Assembly: GCF_026420145.1 (NCBI RefSeq)
Contig: NZ_JAPMLV010000001.1
Location: 2,663,192-2,727,191, forward strand
Length of the DNA stretch: 64,000 nt
Direction: 5' to 3'
Origin: Enterobacter pseudoroggenkampii
GTDB taxonomy: Bacteria; Pseudomonadota; Gammaproteobacteria; Enterobacterales; Enterobacteriaceae
In this document: positions 53,903-63,908 of the stretch, one piece after another
Layout: the number at the start of each line of letters is the position of its first letter
How positions within the stretch are numbered: the stretch's first letter is position 1
Made by a program: the position numbers and the translations under genes
The notes under the pieces: model-generated
What the model was told of the DNA's origin: nothing
The model's input: only the letters and a program-made list of their open reading frames with translations
Databases searched by the model: none

Positions 53903-53923
53903 ATTCCCCCCGTCGCTGAAGCC

Positions 53924-54307
53924 TTACAGGCTTTCAGTAAAGGTACGCGCGATAACGTCGCGCTGCTGTTCTGGGGTCAGAGAGTTGAAGCGTACCGCAT
54001 AGCCGGACACGCGAATGGTCAGCTGTGGGTATTTTTCTGGGTGCTCAACCGCGTCCATCAGCGTTTCGCGACGCAGTACGTTTACGTTCAGGTGCTGACC
54101 ACCTTCCACGCGCACTTCCGGTTTCACTTCCATTGGAATTTCACGGTACTCGATTTCGCCCAGTTTGCTCACCGGCACGATTTCATCTTCAGCAAAACCC
54201 GCTTTCGCGACGACACAGCGCGCTTCGTTTTTCTCGCTGTCCAGCAGCCAGAAAGAGTTGAGCAGATCGTCATTTGCAGCTTTAGTAATCTGGATACCTG
54301 TAATCAT
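53924..54307 (-). CDS. grcA: Autonomous glycyl radical cofactor GrcA
   Basis: A 127-residue spare glycyl-radical domain that repairs oxygen-damaged pyruvate formate-lyase. The radical glycine is Gly102 in [12 protein letters not shown]. The promoter region carries two FNR boxes spaced as in E. coli yfiD, so induction under low oxygen is expected. Confidence 0.97.
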   Translation of the reverse strand: MITGIQITKAANDDLLNSFWLLDSEKNEARCVVAKAGFAEDEIVPVSKLGEIEYREIPMEVKPEVRVEGGQHLNVNVLRRETLMDAVEHPEKYPQLTIRVSGYAVRFNSLTPEQQRDVIARTFTESL

Positions 54308-54413
54308 GTGTTGCCTCCCTTAGGCTACATTAACTGATGTCGGCCTCTCGCGGCCAATTGGTAAAACCATTGTTTCTTGTGTGTATATATATCATTCACA
54401 CCCCGGTGATTTA

Positions 54414-54427
54414 TTGATTTAAATCAA
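54414..54427 (-). promoter_or_regulatory. FNR box, grcA promoter-proximal
   Basis: TTGAT-TTAA-ATCAA is a perfect FNR palindrome. Given the E. coli position -40.5, the start would be near 54380. Confidence 0.9.
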
Positions 54428-54466
54428 CAAAAACACCAACCACATAAAGAGTGTGGTTTGAATTTA

Positions 54467-54480
54467 TTGCTTTAGATCAA
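54467..54480 (-). promoter_or_regulatory. FNR box, grcA promoter-distal
   Basis: TTGCT-TTAG-ATCAA is a one-mismatch FNR site. Its centre is 53 bases from the proximal one, the same spacing as the -40.5/-93.5 pair of E. coli yfiD. The remaining bases up to ung (54481-54621) show no other clear site. Confidence 0.85.
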
Positions 54481-54621
54481 TTTCACGACCTTACCAATTC
54501 AATTTAACCTGCACATTTTCAACATAAATTTAGCCACTTAGCGCGCATTTCAGTGTGCTATTTTGCTCACCGGGCTTTAACAGGTAAGCTAGTCAAAGAT
54601 TGAAATTCGCAGGAGAGCGAG

Positions 54622-55311
54622 ATGACGACACCTTTAACCTGGCATGACGTGCTGGCAGAAGAAAAGCAGCAGCCCTATTTTATCAATACGCTCAGCACCG
54701 TTGCGGCTGAGCGCCAGTCCGGACAGACGATTTACCCGCCGCAGAAAGATGTGTTCAACGCCTTTCGCTACACCGAACTGAGCGATGTGAAAGTGGTCAT
54801 TCTGGGTCAGGATCCCTATCACGGCCCGGGTCAGGCGCATGGGCTGGCGTTTTCCGTACGTCCCGGCGTGGCGATCCCCCCTTCTCTGCTCAACATGTAT
54901 AAAGAGCTTGAGGGAACCGTGCCCGGGTTTACCCGGCCAAACCATGGCTACCTGGAAAGCTGGGCGCGTCAGGGCGTGCTGTTATTGAACACGGTACTCA
55001 CCGTTCGGGCCGGCCAGGCGCACTCGCACGCCAGCCTGGGCTGGGAGACGTTCACCGATAAAGTCATCAGCCTGATCAACGAACACCGTGAAGGGGTCGT
55101 GTTTTTACTCTGGGGATCGCATGCGCAGAAGAAAGGGGCGATTATTGACCGTCAGCGTCATCACGTGTTGAAAGCGCCGCACCCGTCACCGCTGTCTGCA
55201 CATCGCGGTTTCTTTGGCAGTAATCATTTTGTTCTGGCGAACGAATGGCTGGAAAAACGTGGCGAAACGCCCATTGACTGGATGCCTGTGTTACCGGCAG
55301 AGAGCGAATAG
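54622..55311 (+). CDS. ung: Uracil-DNA glycosylase Ung
   Basis: A 229-residue family 1 glycosylase that removes uracil from DNA. The catalytic loop [18 protein letters not shown] includes Asp64 and the leucine loop [11 protein letters not shown] carries the catalytic histidine. GGAG-type ribosome site precedes the ATG. Confidence 0.98.
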   Translation: MTTPLTWHDVLAEEKQQPYFINTLSTVAAERQSGQTIYPPQKDVFNAFRYTELSDVKVVILGQDPYHGPGQAHGLAFSVRPGVAIPPSLLNMYKELEGTVPGFTRPNHGYLESWARQGVLLLNTVLTVRAGQAHSHASLGWETFTDKVISLINEHREGVVFLLWGSHAQKKGAIIDRQRHHVLKAPHPSPLSAHRGFFGSNHFVLANEWLEKRGETPIDWMPVLPAESE

Positions 55312-55318
55312 TATTTGA

Positions 55319-55343
55319 ATGTGCCGGGTCTGACCCGGCACAT
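55319..55343. terminator. Perfect hairpin between ung and yfiF
   Basis: ATGTGCCGGGT-CTG-ACCCGGCACAT, 11 perfect pairs between convergent genes. It lacks a T-tract on either strand. Confidence 0.55.
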
Positions 55344-55351
55344 GAAGGGGC

Positions 55352-56482
55352 TTATGCCTTATTCTGACGCCACCATTCGGCCAGCAGCACGCCGGTCGCA
55401 ACGGATACGTTCAGACTTTCCACATTGCCTGTCCCATCAATAGAGACGCTCAGATCCGCACTGGAGAGCGCCGCATCAGACAGACCATCGCGTTCCTGAC
55501 CTAATACCAGCACCATTTTACGCGGCAGCGTCGCTTTAAACAGCGGCGTACCGGCATGGCTCGAGGTGGTCACGATGGAATAACCCGCTTTACGGAACTG
55601 CTCAAGAGCATCCAGCACGCTGTCGCCGGTGATCGGCTGTACGTGCTCGGCTCCGCCTTCCGCAGTACGGATCGCGGCACCGGACTCCAGCAGCGCGGCA
55701 TCCTGCAACAGCACGCCTTTCACGCCAAAGTGCGCGCAGCTGCGCATCATTGCGCCCAGGTTGTGCGGGTTACCCACATCTTCCAGCGCCAGCACGCAGT
55801 CATCGGCATCCGCCTGGCTGACCCACTGCTGTACGGTCGTGCCGTTACGTTTTTTGATCAGGAAGCAGACGCCGCCGTGGTGTTCAGTACCGGAGGCTTT
55901 GGTCAGCTCGGCATCATCCACAACGTGGTAGGCTTTACGGTTCGCGGCCATCCAGCGCAGCGCTTCTTTAAAGCGCGGAGTCACGCTCTGGATGAACCAG
56001 GCGCGGACGATACACTCAGGACGGCTCTGGAACAGCGCCTGGCAAGCATTCTCGCCGTACACGCGGGTCTCTTCCGCACGCTGACGGCGCAGCACTTCCG
56101 GATCGATAAAGCTTTTACCGCTGATACCGCCGTGATCGGCTTTTTCCGGCGTCTCATCGCCAGGGGCGCGAGAAACGGTGCGCCACGGGGAGCCGTTATC
56201 ACGCGAGAAGTCATCACGCGGACGATCGTCGCGTGGACGGTCACTACGTGGGCGGTCGGAACGCGGACGGTCATCGCGTTTGCGATCGTCACGTTTGCGG
56301 TCATCACCGCGGGAATTTCTGTCATCGCGGGCGGGGCGACGGCCACCGTCTGCACGAGAAGACGCCGGACGCCCGCCACCTTTTCCGGTACGCGGATTTT
56401 GGGTGCGTTTATCAGAGTCATCATCACTGCGGACATACATCACTTTGACCTTGCCGCTTTTGTTTTTCATTTCGTCGTTCAT
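55352..56482 (-). CDS. yfiF: TrmH-family RNA methyltransferase YfiF
   Basis: A 376-residue SpoU/TrmH-type 2'-O-methyltransferase; target unknown. The C-terminal SPOUT domain holds [32 protein letters not shown] and the family end [19 protein letters not shown]. The N-terminal tail is basic and disordered and carries an Arg/Asp pentapeptide repeat at about residues 60-95. That makes the protein about 31 residues longer than E. coli YfiF (345). The ATG at 56482 has GGAG upstream; an in-frame GTG four codons earlier overlaps it. Confidence 0.93.
   Translation of the reverse strand: MNDEMKNKSGKVKVMYVRSDDDSDKRTQNPRTGKGGGRPASSRADGGRRPARDDRNSRGDDRKRDDRKRDDRPRSDRPRSDRPRDDRPRDDFSRDNGSPWRTVSRAPGDETPEKADHGGISGKSFIDPEVLRRQRAEETRVYGENACQALFQSRPECIVRAWFIQSVTPRFKEALRWMAANRKAYHVVDDAELTKASGTEHHGGVCFLIKKRNGTTVQQWVSQADADDCVLALEDVGNPHNLGAMMRSCAHFGVKGVLLQDAALLESGAAIRTAEGGAEHVQPITGDSVLDALEQFRKAGYSIVTTSSHAGTPLFKATLPRKMVLVLGQERDGLSDAALSSADLSVSIDGTGNVESLNVSVATGVLLAEWWRQNKA
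56195..56305 (-). repeat. 15-base tandem repeat inside yfiF coding for DDRPR-type pentapeptides
   Basis: About seven units read [35 protein letters not shown]. The DNA units differ at third positions, so the array is not a very recent duplication. Copy number may vary between strains. Confidence 0.85.
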
Positions 56483-56686
56483 GCTTTTCTCCACCAGCGC
56501 TGCGCGAAGCGCGCAGATTACCCGATGTGCCAGCGCATAGCCATAATTTCGTACAAAAGCCTGTGACTATTGTTCTCATTGAATAAAACGCATTGTTGTT
56601 TCAAACAGGCTCATTGATAATATGTAACATATTAGAAACATTATCGGCGTTCTGCCGCTGTCCCACGGCTCTATCAGAGGTTAGTT

Positions 56687-57106
56687 ATGAATACCGTATG
56701 TGCCAACTGTCAGGCTCTTAACCGCATTCCGGACGATCGGATGGAAGATGGTGCGAAATGCGGACGTTGTGGCCATGAATTATTTGATGGCGAGGTCATT
56801 AATGCGACGGGTGCTACGCTGGACAAACTCCTCAAGGACGATCTTCCTGTCGTGATCGATTTCTGGGCGCCATGGTGCGGCCCATGCCGTAGCTTCGCGC
56901 CAATCTTCGAAGACGTGGCCGAAGAGCGCAGCGGAAAAATACGCTTCGTGAAGGTCAATACCGAAGCCGAACCCGAACTGAGCGCCCGTTTTCGTATTCG
57001 CAGCATCCCGACCATCATGATTTTCAAAAATGGTGAAGTGATCGATATGCTTAACGGTGCGGTTCCAAAAGCACCTTTTGAAAGCTGGTTAAACGAGTCG
57101 CTTTAA
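56687..57106 (+). CDS. trxC: Thioredoxin 2 TrxC
   Basis: A 139-residue thioredoxin with an N-terminal zinc module (Cys5, Cys8, Cys25, Cys28) and the active site WCGPC (Cys64, Cys67). It reduces disulfides in the cytoplasm under oxidative stress. E. coli trxC is controlled by OxyR; I did not find a site here I could defend. Confidence 0.97.
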   Translation: MNTVCANCQALNRIPDDRMEDGAKCGRCGHELFDGEVINATGATLDKLLKDDLPVVIDFWAPWCGPCRSFAPIFEDVAEERSGKIRFVKVNTEAEPELSARFRIRSIPTIMIFKNGEVIDMLNGAVPKAPFESWLNESL

Positions 57107-57112
57107 CATTCA

Positions 57113-57133
57113 CGGGGCACATCTTGTGCCCCG
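57113..57133 (+). terminator. Hairpin after trxC
   Basis: CGGGGCAC pairs with GTGCCCCG around a 5-base loop. It lacks a T-tract, so termination is uncertain. Confidence 0.4.
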
Positions 57134-57175
57134 CTCCCGCCTCTGCGAAAATAGTGTTTTTCCTGCATTTCGCCC

Positions 57176-57874
57176 ATGACTGATAACGCTGTTCTTCAAT
57201 TACGCGCCGAACGCCTTGCGCGCGCTACCCGACCGTTCCTCGCCCGAGGCAACCGTATTCGCCGCTGTCAGCGCTGCCTGCTGCCGCTGAAGGTTTGTCT
57301 GTGCGAGACGCTGGCCCCGAGTACGGCGGAGAGTCGTTTTTGTCTGGTCATGTTCGATACCGAGCCGATGAAACCCAGCAATACGGGGCGTCTTATCGCC
57401 GATATTCTGCCGGATACCGCCGCGTTTCAGTGGTCCCGCACGGAGCCGCCTCAGGCCCTGCTCGACTTAGTGGCAAGCCCGGACTATCAGCCGATGGTCG
57501 TTTTCCCCGCGTCATACGCAGGTGCGGATCGCCAGGTGCTTTCAGTGCCGCCATCCGGTAAACCACCGCTGTTTATTATGCTGGACGGCACCTGGACCGA
57601 AGCGCGAAAAATGTTTCGCAAAAGCCCGTATCTCGACGCACTGCCGGTGATTTCTGTCGATCTTTCCCGCGTCTCCGCCTACCGCCTGCGTGAAGCGCAT
57701 GCTGACGGGCAATACTGCACCGCTGAAGTAGCCATTGCGCTTCTGGATTTAGCGGGAGATACCGCTGCGGCTGGGGCTCTTGGTAACCATTTCTCATGCT
57801 TCCGGGAGCGCTATCTGGCGGGAAAAACCGTTCATAAGGGCAGCGTCACAGCAGCCGAGACGGAAAGCGTTTAA
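57176..57874 (+). CDS. tapT: tRNA-uridine aminocarboxypropyltransferase TapT (DTW domain)
   Basis: A 232-residue protein, formerly YfiP. It transfers the aminocarboxypropyl group of SAM to U47 of tRNA (acp3U). The N-terminal CQRCLLPLKVCLC is a zinc-binding cysteine cluster, and LDGTWTEARK is the DTW signature. Close to E. coli over its full length. Confidence 0.95.
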   Translation: MTDNAVLQLRAERLARATRPFLARGNRIRRCQRCLLPLKVCLCETLAPSTAESRFCLVMFDTEPMKPSNTGRLIADILPDTAAFQWSRTEPPQALLDLVASPDYQPMVVFPASYAGADRQVLSVPPSGKPPLFIMLDGTWTEARKMFRKSPYLDALPVISVDLSRVSAYRLREAHADGQYCTAEVAIALLDLAGDTAAAGALGNHFSCFRERYLAGKTVHKGSVTAAETESV

Positions 57875-57909
57875 AATCATCAGGTCGCTTGCATTCACAG
57901 GAGGCCTGC

Positions 57910-60573
57910 ATGAGCCAGCGAGGGTTAGAAGCGCTACTTCGTCCTAAATCCATTGCCGTCATTGGCGCATCAATGAAACCGGATCGTGCTGGCTATCTGA
58001 TGATGCGTAACCTGCTGGCCGGGGGGTTTAATGGCCCCGTCATGCCCGTCACGCCGGCGTATAAGGCGGTTCAGGGAGTGCTTGCATGGCCCGATGTACG
58101 GAGCCTGCCTTTCGTGCCGGATCTTGCCGTACTGTGTACAAACGCGAAGCGTAATCCGGAACTGCTGGAATCGCTCGGCAAGAAAGGCTGTAAAACCTGT
58201 ATTATTCTCTCGTCTCCGCCTGAACAGAAAGCCGAGCTTCTGGCCTGCGCCAGCCGCTATCAAATGCGTATTCTTGGGCCAAACAGTCTTGGACTGCTCG
58301 CCCCCTGGCAGGGGCTGAACGCCAGTTTCTCTCCGGTTCCGATCCGCAAAGGCAAACTCGCGTTTATCTCGCAGTCGGCTGCGGTATCGAACACCATCCT
58401 TGACTGGGCGCAGCAGCGCGAAATGGGATTTTCCTATTTCATTGCCCTTGGCGACAGTCTGGATATCGACGTTGATGAGCTCCTGGATTTTCTGGCGCGC
58501 GACGGTAAAACCAGTGCGATCCTGCTTTATCTTGAGCACCTCAGCGACGCGCGTCGTTTTGTCTCGGCTTCGCGAAGCGCGTCGCGCAATAAGCCGATCC
58601 TGGTGATCAAAAGCGGACGCAGCCCTGCGGCACAGCGTCTGCTGCATTCGCATTCCGGCATGGATCCCGCCTGGGACGCCGCCATCCAGCGCGCGGGGTT
58701 GCTGCGGGTACAGGATACGCACGAGCTTTTTTCCGCCGTTGAGACCTTAAGCCATATGCGCCCGTTGCGCGGCGAGAAGTTAATGATTGTCAGTAACGGT
58801 GCAGCCCCTGCGGCACTCGCCCTGGATGAGCTGTGGCGGCGCTTCGGCAAGCTGGCAACGCTGAGTGAAGAGACGCTGCAGCGCCTGAAAGACGCGCTTC
58901 CGACCAGCGTGACGCCCGGCAATCCGCTTGATTTGCGCGATGATGCCAGCAGCGAGCGCTATATCAAGGCAATTTCCATTTTGCTGGATAGCCAGGATTT
59001 CGATGCGCTGATGATTATCCACTCCCCCAGCGCGGTCGCGCCTGGCAGCGAAAGCGCGCGCGCGCTCATTGACGCCGTGCACAATCATCCACGAGGCAAA
59101 TATGTCACCCTGCTGACCAACTGGTGCGGTGAGTTTTCTTCGCAGGAGGCTCGGCGTTTGTTCAGCGAGGCCGGGCTGCCAACCTACCGCACGCCGGAAG
59201 GCACCATCACCGCCTTTATGCATATGGTGGAATATCGCCGCAACCAGAAACAGCTGCGTGAGACGCCGGCTTTGCCGGGAAATCTAACGGCGAACACCGT
59301 CGACGTTCACCGGCTGTTGCAGCAGGCCATTGAAGAAGGCGCGACGTCGCTGGATACGCATGAGGTCCAGCCCATTCTGGGCAGCTACGGGATGCAAACC
59401 CTGCCGACCTGGATCGCCAGCGACAGCGCTGAGGCCGTGCATATTGCCGAGCAAATTGGCTATCCGGTTGCCCTGAAGCTGCGCTCCCCGGATATCCCGC
59501 ATAAGTCTGATGTTCAGGGGGTGATGTTATACCTGCGTACGGCGACTGAGGTGCAGCAGGCCGCCGATGCCATTTTCGATCGGGTCAAAATGGCCTGGCC
59601 GCAGGCAAGGATCCACGGATTGCTGGTGCAAAGCATGGCCAACCGCGCAGGCGCTCAGGAATTACGGGTGGTGGTCGAACACGATCCCGTCTTCGGCCCG
59701 CTCATCATGCTGGGAGAAGGTGGCGTGGAGTGGCGTCCGGAGGAGCAGGCCGTGGTCGCATTACCGCCGCTGAACATGAACCTGGCGCGTTATCTGATCA
59801 TTCAGGCGATAAAAAGTAAAAAGATCCGTGGCCGGAGTGCGCTGCGTCCGCTTGATATTGCCGGGTTAAGTCAGTTCCTGGTGCAGGTCTCTAACCTGAT
59901 TGTGGACTGTGCCGAGATCCAGCGGCTGGACATTCATCCGCTTCTCGCCTCCGGCAATGAGTTTACGGCGCTGGACGTGACCCTGGATATCGCGCCCTTC
60001 GAAGGAGACAGAGAGAGCCGTCTGGCGATCCGCCCGTATCCCCTGCAGCTGGAGGAGTGGGTTGAGATGAAGAATGGGGAACGCGCCTTGTTCCGCCCTA
60101 TCCTGCCGGAAGATGAGCCCCAGCTGCGGGCTTTTATCTCTCAGGTCACGAAAGAGGATCTTTATTATCGCTATTTTAGCGAAATCAACGAATTTACCCA
60201 CGATGATTTAGCCAATATGACCCAGATCGACTACGATCGAGAAATGGCGTTTGTTGCCGTTCGCCGCTCCGAAAAGGGAGATGAGATCCTCGGCGTCACG
60301 CGTGCTATTTCTGACCCGGATAACGTCGATGCAGAGTTTGCGGTGCTGGTGCGCTCCGATCTTAAAGGCCTGGGTCTGGGAAGACGGCTGCTGGAAAAAC
60401 TCATCAGTTATACGCGAGATCACGGATTGTTACGCCTCAATGGCATTACTATGCCTAACAATCGCGGTATGGTGACCCTGGCGCGAAAACTTGGGTTTGA
60501 CGTTGATATTCAGCTGGACGAAGGTATTGTGGCTTTGTCCCTCAGTCTGACATCAGCAGACAAACGCGAGTAA
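57910..60573 (+). CDS. patZ: Protein lysine acetyltransferase PatZ
   Basis: An 887-residue two-part enzyme. The N-terminal part (about 1-700) resembles ADP-forming acyl-CoA synthetase (SIAVIGASMKPDRAGY, ATP-grasp-like part with HKSDVQGV) but is likely inactive in ligation; the C-terminal GNAT domain (about 725-887, VLVRSDLKGLGLGRRLLEKL) transfers acetyl from acetyl-CoA to lysines such as that of acetyl-CoA synthetase. AGGAGG five bases before the ATG fixes the start. Formerly YfiQ/Pka. Confidence 0.96.
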   Translation: MSQRGLEALLRPKSIAVIGASMKPDRAGYLMMRNLLAGGFNGPVMPVTPAYKAVQGVLAWPDVRSLPFVPDLAVLCTNAKRNPELLESLGKKGCKTCIILSSPPEQKAELLACASRYQMRILGPNSLGLLAPWQGLNASFSPVPIRKGKLAFISQSAAVSNTILDWAQQREMGFSYFIALGDSLDIDVDELLDFLARDGKTSAILLYLEHLSDARRFVSASRSASRNKPILVIKSGRSPAAQRLLHSHSGMDPAWDAAIQRAGLLRVQDTHELFSAVETLSHMRPLRGEKLMIVSNGAAPAALALDELWRRFGKLATLSEETLQRLKDALPTSVTPGNPLDLRDDASSERYIKAISILLDSQDFDALMIIHSPSAVAPGSESARALIDAVHNHPRGKYVTLLTNWCGEFSSQEARRLFSEAGLPTYRTPEGTITAFMHMVEYRRNQKQLRETPALPGNLTANTVDVHRLLQQAIEEGATSLDTHEVQPILGSYGMQTLPTWIASDSAEAVHIAEQIGYPVALKLRSPDIPHKSDVQGVMLYLRTATEVQQAADAIFDRVKMAWPQARIHGLLVQSMANRAGAQELRVVVEHDPVFGPLIMLGEGGVEWRPEEQAVVALPPLNMNLARYLIIQAIKSKKIRGRSALRPLDIAGLSQFLVQVSNLIVDCAEIQRLDIHPLLASGNEFTALDVTLDIAPFEGDRESRLAIRPYPLQLEEWVEMKNGERALFRPILPEDEPQLRAFISQVTKEDLYYRYFSEINEFTHDDLANMTQIDYDREMAFVAVRRSEKGDEILGVTRAISDPDNVDAEFAVLVRSDLKGLGLGRRLLEKLISYTRDHGLLRLNGITMPNNRGMVTLARKLGFDVDIQLDEGIVALSLSLTSADKRE

Positions 60574-60683
60574 GCTACTGGAAATGTTACCCACTTTGGA
60601 CGGGACTGGTGGTATCATTGTCCGCTTATGTTGTTTGCATGGTACAGACAACCCTTCAATGAACAGAGAAGAAACGCACTGTG

Positions 60684-62039
60684 ATGTTGTCAAAATTTAA
60701 GCGTAATAAACATCAACAACACCTTGCTCAACTACCGAAGATTTCTCAGTCAGTTGATGATGTAGAGTTCTTTTACGCTCCCGCTCATTTTCGGGAGACG
60801 CTTCTGGAAAAGATTGCCAGCGCCACGCGACGCATTTGCATTGTGGCGCTTTATCTTGAACAGGATGAAGGCGGGCGCGCGATCCTGAACGCGCTCTATG
60901 AAGCCAAACGTCAGCGGCCGGAACTTGATGTTCGCGTGCTGGTCGACTGGCATCGCGCTCAGCGTGGCCGTATTGGCGCTGCCGCGTCAAACACCAATGC
61001 CGACTGGTATTGCCGCACGGCGCAGGAAAATCCTGGCGTTGATGTGCCTGTTTATGGCGTCCCGGTGAATACCCGTGAAGCGCTCGGCGTTCTTCATTTT
61101 AAGGGGTTTATCATTGATGACAGCGTGCTTTACAGCGGCGCAAGTCTGAATGATGTTTACCTTCATCAGCTCGATAAATATCGCTACGACCGCTACCATC
61201 TGATCCGTAATCCGCAGATGGCCGATATCATGTTCAACTGGGTTGATAAAAATCTGGTCCATGGCCGCGGCGTTAATCGCCTTGACGATCCCGAGCGCCC
61301 TAAAAGCCCGGAAATCAAAAATGATGTTCGCGCCTTCCGCCAGGAGCTGCGTGATGCGGTGTATCATTTCCAGGGTGATGCGAACAACGAAGAGTTATCC
61401 GTTACCCCGCTGGTAGGGCTCGGCAAATCGAGCCTGCTGAACAAAACGATTTTTCATCTGATGCCGTGCGCGGAGCAGAAACTCACCATCTGTACGCCGT
61501 ACTTCAACCTTCCTGCCGTGCTGGTGCGTAATATCATTCAGCTGCTGCGCGACGGTAAAAAAGTGGAAATCATCGTGGGTGATAAAACGGCAAACGACTT
61601 CTTCATTCCTGAAGATCAGCCGTTCAAAATCATCGGTGCGCTGCCTTATCTCTATGAGATTAACCTGCGCCGTTTCCTGAGCCGTTTACAGTATTACGTC
61701 AATACTGACCAGCTGGTTGTGCGTCTCTGGAAAGATGAAGACAACACATACCATCTGAAAGGAATGTGGGTCGACGATGAGTGGATGCTGCTGACCGGTA
61801 ACAACCTGAACCCACGCGCGTGGCGACTGGATCTGGAAAACGCTATCCTGATCCATGACCCGCAGCATGAGTTAGCCGCAAAACGTGAACGTGAGCTGGA
61901 GCTGATTCGCACCCACACGACAGTGGTTAATCATTACCGAGAACTGCAGAGCATTGCCGATTATCCGGTGAAAGTCCGCAAGCTTATCCGCCGCTTACGT
62001 CGTATCCGTATCGACCGACTTATCAGCCGTATTCTGTAA
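60684..62039 (+). CDS. pssA: CDP-diacylglycerol--serine O-phosphatidyltransferase PssA
   Basis: A 451-residue peripheral membrane enzyme that makes phosphatidylserine, the precursor of phosphatidylethanolamine. Two phospholipase D-type HKD motifs are visible (HFKGFIIDD and HLKGMWVDD). The basic C terminus (KLIRRLRRIRIDRLISRIL) suits membrane binding. The ATG at 60684 matches E. coli; a GTG directly before it is in frame. Confidence 0.98.
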   Translation: MLSKFKRNKHQQHLAQLPKISQSVDDVEFFYAPAHFRETLLEKIASATRRICIVALYLEQDEGGRAILNALYEAKRQRPELDVRVLVDWHRAQRGRIGAAASNTNADWYCRTAQENPGVDVPVYGVPVNTREALGVLHFKGFIIDDSVLYSGASLNDVYLHQLDKYRYDRYHLIRNPQMADIMFNWVDKNLVHGRGVNRLDDPERPKSPEIKNDVRAFRQELRDAVYHFQGDANNEELSVTPLVGLGKSSLLNKTIFHLMPCAEQKLTICTPYFNLPAVLVRNIIQLLRDGKKVEIIVGDKTANDFFIPEDQPFKIIGALPYLYEINLRRFLSRLQYYVNTDQLVVRLWKDEDNTYHLKGMWVDDEWMLLTGNNLNPRAWRLDLENAILIHDPQHELAAKRERELELIRTHTTVVNHYRELQSIADYPVKVRKLIRRLRRIRIDRLISRIL

Positions 62040-62046
62040 TATCCAG

Positions 62047-62071
62047 GCCCTGCCACCCGCAGGGCTTTTTT
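62047..62071 (+). terminator. Intrinsic terminator of pssA
   Basis: GCCCTGC and GCAGGGC with a 5-base loop, followed by TTTTTT. It lies only 13 bases before yfiM. Confidence 0.9.
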
Positions 62072-62084
62072 ATGGGGCCCGTGG

Positions 62085-62408
62085 ATGCGTATTCCTCTGT
62101 TACTGAGCGTCTTCTTCCTGAGCGGCTGTAGCCATATGGCCAACGATAACTGGTCCGGACAGGATAAAGCACAGCATTTCCTCGCTTCTGCGATGTTGTC
62201 CGCAGCCGGTAATGAATATGCGCAGCATCAGGGATACAGTCGGGATCGTAGCGCGGCGATAGGGCTGATGTTCTCAGTGGGTCTTGGGGCATCAAAAGAA
62301 CTGTGGGATAGCCGCCCCGCAGGGAGCGGCTGGAGCTGGAAAGATTTCGCCTGGGATGTCGCCGGCGCAACGACCGGCTATGCCGTGTGGCAGATGGCGC
62401 GCTATTAA
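62085..62408 (+). CDS. yfiM: YfiM family lipoprotein
   Basis: A 107-residue protein with a lipoprotein signal peptide and lipobox LSGC at about residues 12-15. The mature part has small hydrophobic, glycine-rich stretches. Function is unknown. The last four bases overlap the kgtP 3' end. It must be read through the pssA terminator or from a promoter inside pssA. Confidence 0.9.
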   Translation: MRIPLLLSVFFLSGCSHMANDNWSGQDKAQHFLASAMLSAAGNEYAQHQGYSRDRSAAIGLMFSVGLGASKELWDSRPAGSGWSWKDFAWDVAGATTGYAVWQMARY

Positions 62409-63700
62409 AGTCGAATACCTTTCCCTTTGCGATGCAGCATCAGGGAAACAACAAAGGCCAGTGCACCCATTATCGTTACGTACCAGAAGAATGTCGTTTC
62501 ACTTCCCCATGATTTAAGCGACAACGCAACGTACTCCGCCGATCCGCCAAATAGCGCATTAGCCACCGCATAAGAGAGCCCTACCCCTAAAGCACGTACC
62601 TGCGCCGGGAACATTTCAGCTTTCAGTATCCCGCTGATAGAGGTATAGAAACTGACAATCACCATCGCCAGCATCACCAGTGCAAACGCGGCATAGGGCG
62701 AAGTCACATGCTGAAGGGCAGACAGAATAGGTACGGTACATAATGCCGACAGCCCGCCAAAAATCAGCATCGACGTACGTCGACCGATTTTATCCGAGAG
62801 CGCACCGATAACGGGTTGTATGAGCATAAAGACAAACAGCGCAACGGTCATGACTACGCTGGCGACATTTGCGTGCATGCCGGTAGTGTTCACCAGGTAC
62901 TTCTGCATATAGGTGGTGAACGTGTAGAAACTGAGAGAGCCGCCCGCAGTAAAGCCAAGCACCATAAGGAAAGCTTTGCGGTTACGCCATAACCCTTTGA
63001 ATGTTCCCGCCTCCTTCAGCATCCTGACCTCTTTCTGAGAGGTTTCATCTAGCTGACGGCGTAGCCAAAGTGCAACGACCGCCAGTACAGCGCCCATTGC
63101 GAAAGGAATTCGCCATCCCCAGGCATGAAGTTGTTCGTCCGTCAGAATCTGCTGCAGGATCACCACCACAAGAATGGCCAGCAGTTGACCGCCAATCAGC
63201 GTGACGTACTGGAATGAGGCGTAAAAACCTTTACGGCCCTCGAGGGCAATCTCACTCATGTAGGTCGCACTGGTACCGTATTCACCACCCACCGATAATC
63301 CCTGGAACAAGCGGGCCAGTAAAAGTAGCGCCGGTGCCCAGGTGCCAATTGATTCATATCCCGGTAAGCAGGCGATCACCAGAGAGCCAAAGCACATCAT
63401 ACAGACCGAGATCAGCATTGAAGCCTTACGCCCGCGACGATCCGCAATGCGACCGAACAGCCAGCCTCCGATGGGGCGCATTAAAAACCCTGCGGCAAAA
63501 ACCCCCGCCGTTTGCAGCAGTTGCGTTGTGGTGTTGCCGGATGGGAAGAAAATATGTGCGAAGTAGAGTGAACAGAATGAGTAGACGTAAAAGTCGAACC
63601 ATTCAACCAGATTCCCTGAAGAGGCGCTGATGATTGCCCATACCCTTCTTCGGGTATCACTGTGAGCCAGCGTCCCGTTTGATGTCATGCTTTCTGTCAT
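62405..63700 (-). CDS. kgtP: Alpha-ketoglutarate permease KgtP
   Basis: A 431-residue major facilitator (metabolite:H+ symporter subfamily) with twelve membrane segments. Signatures are [25 protein letters not shown] and [10 protein letters not shown]. It imports 2-oxoglutarate. The start MTESMTS follows AGGAG ten bases upstream; the frame is open 18 codons further without support. It is the last gene before the ribosomal RNA operon. Confidence 0.96.
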   Translation of the reverse strand: MTESMTSNGTLAHSDTRRRVWAIISASSGNLVEWFDFYVYSFCSLYFAHIFFPSGNTTTQLLQTAGVFAAGFLMRPIGGWLFGRIADRRGRKASMLISVCMMCFGSLVIACLPGYESIGTWAPALLLLARLFQGLSVGGEYGTSATYMSEIALEGRKGFYASFQYVTLIGGQLLAILVVVILQQILTDEQLHAWGWRIPFAMGAVLAVVALWLRRQLDETSQKEVRMLKEAGTFKGLWRNRKAFLMVLGFTAGGSLSFYTFTTYMQKYLVNTTGMHANVASVVMTVALFVFMLIQPVIGALSDKIGRRTSMLIFGGLSALCTVPILSALQHVTSPYAAFALVMLAMVIVSFYTSISGILKAEMFPAQVRALGVGLSYAVANALFGGSAEYVALSLKSWGSETTFFWYVTIMGALAFVVSLMLHRKGKGIRL

Positions 63701-63867
63701 TGTGATTATGCTCCTGCCATAAACTGCGGCGTATTGAGCCAGAAGACTCAACAACCTCGTAAATGAAATGTTATAATTTTGTTATAAATCACATTGAGAC
63801 AGAGATCACACATTCCATTAGCAGGATAAGGGATTAGGAGAAAGGCCAGAGTGGGAAAGCACAAAGC

Positions 63868-63901
63868 AAAAAACCCCGCACCTTTCGGTACGGGGTTCTT
63901 C
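63868..63901 (-). terminator. Terminator of the ribosomal RNA operon
   Basis: On the minus strand AACCCCGTACC-GAAA-GGTGCGGGGTT is followed by TTTTTG, eight bases after the 5S 3' end. Confidence 0.92.
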
Positions 63902-63908
63902 TTAATTG

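Noticed and set aside
55556..56566. A 336-codon plus-strand frame over yfiF with hydrophobic valine-threonine repeats
   Set aside because: The repeats are the antisense reading of the Arg/Asp pentapeptide array; there is no ribosome site.
56560..56686. An OxyR site before trxC
   Set aside because: Expected from E. coli, but I could not find a match to the ATAG/CTAT pattern good enough to report.
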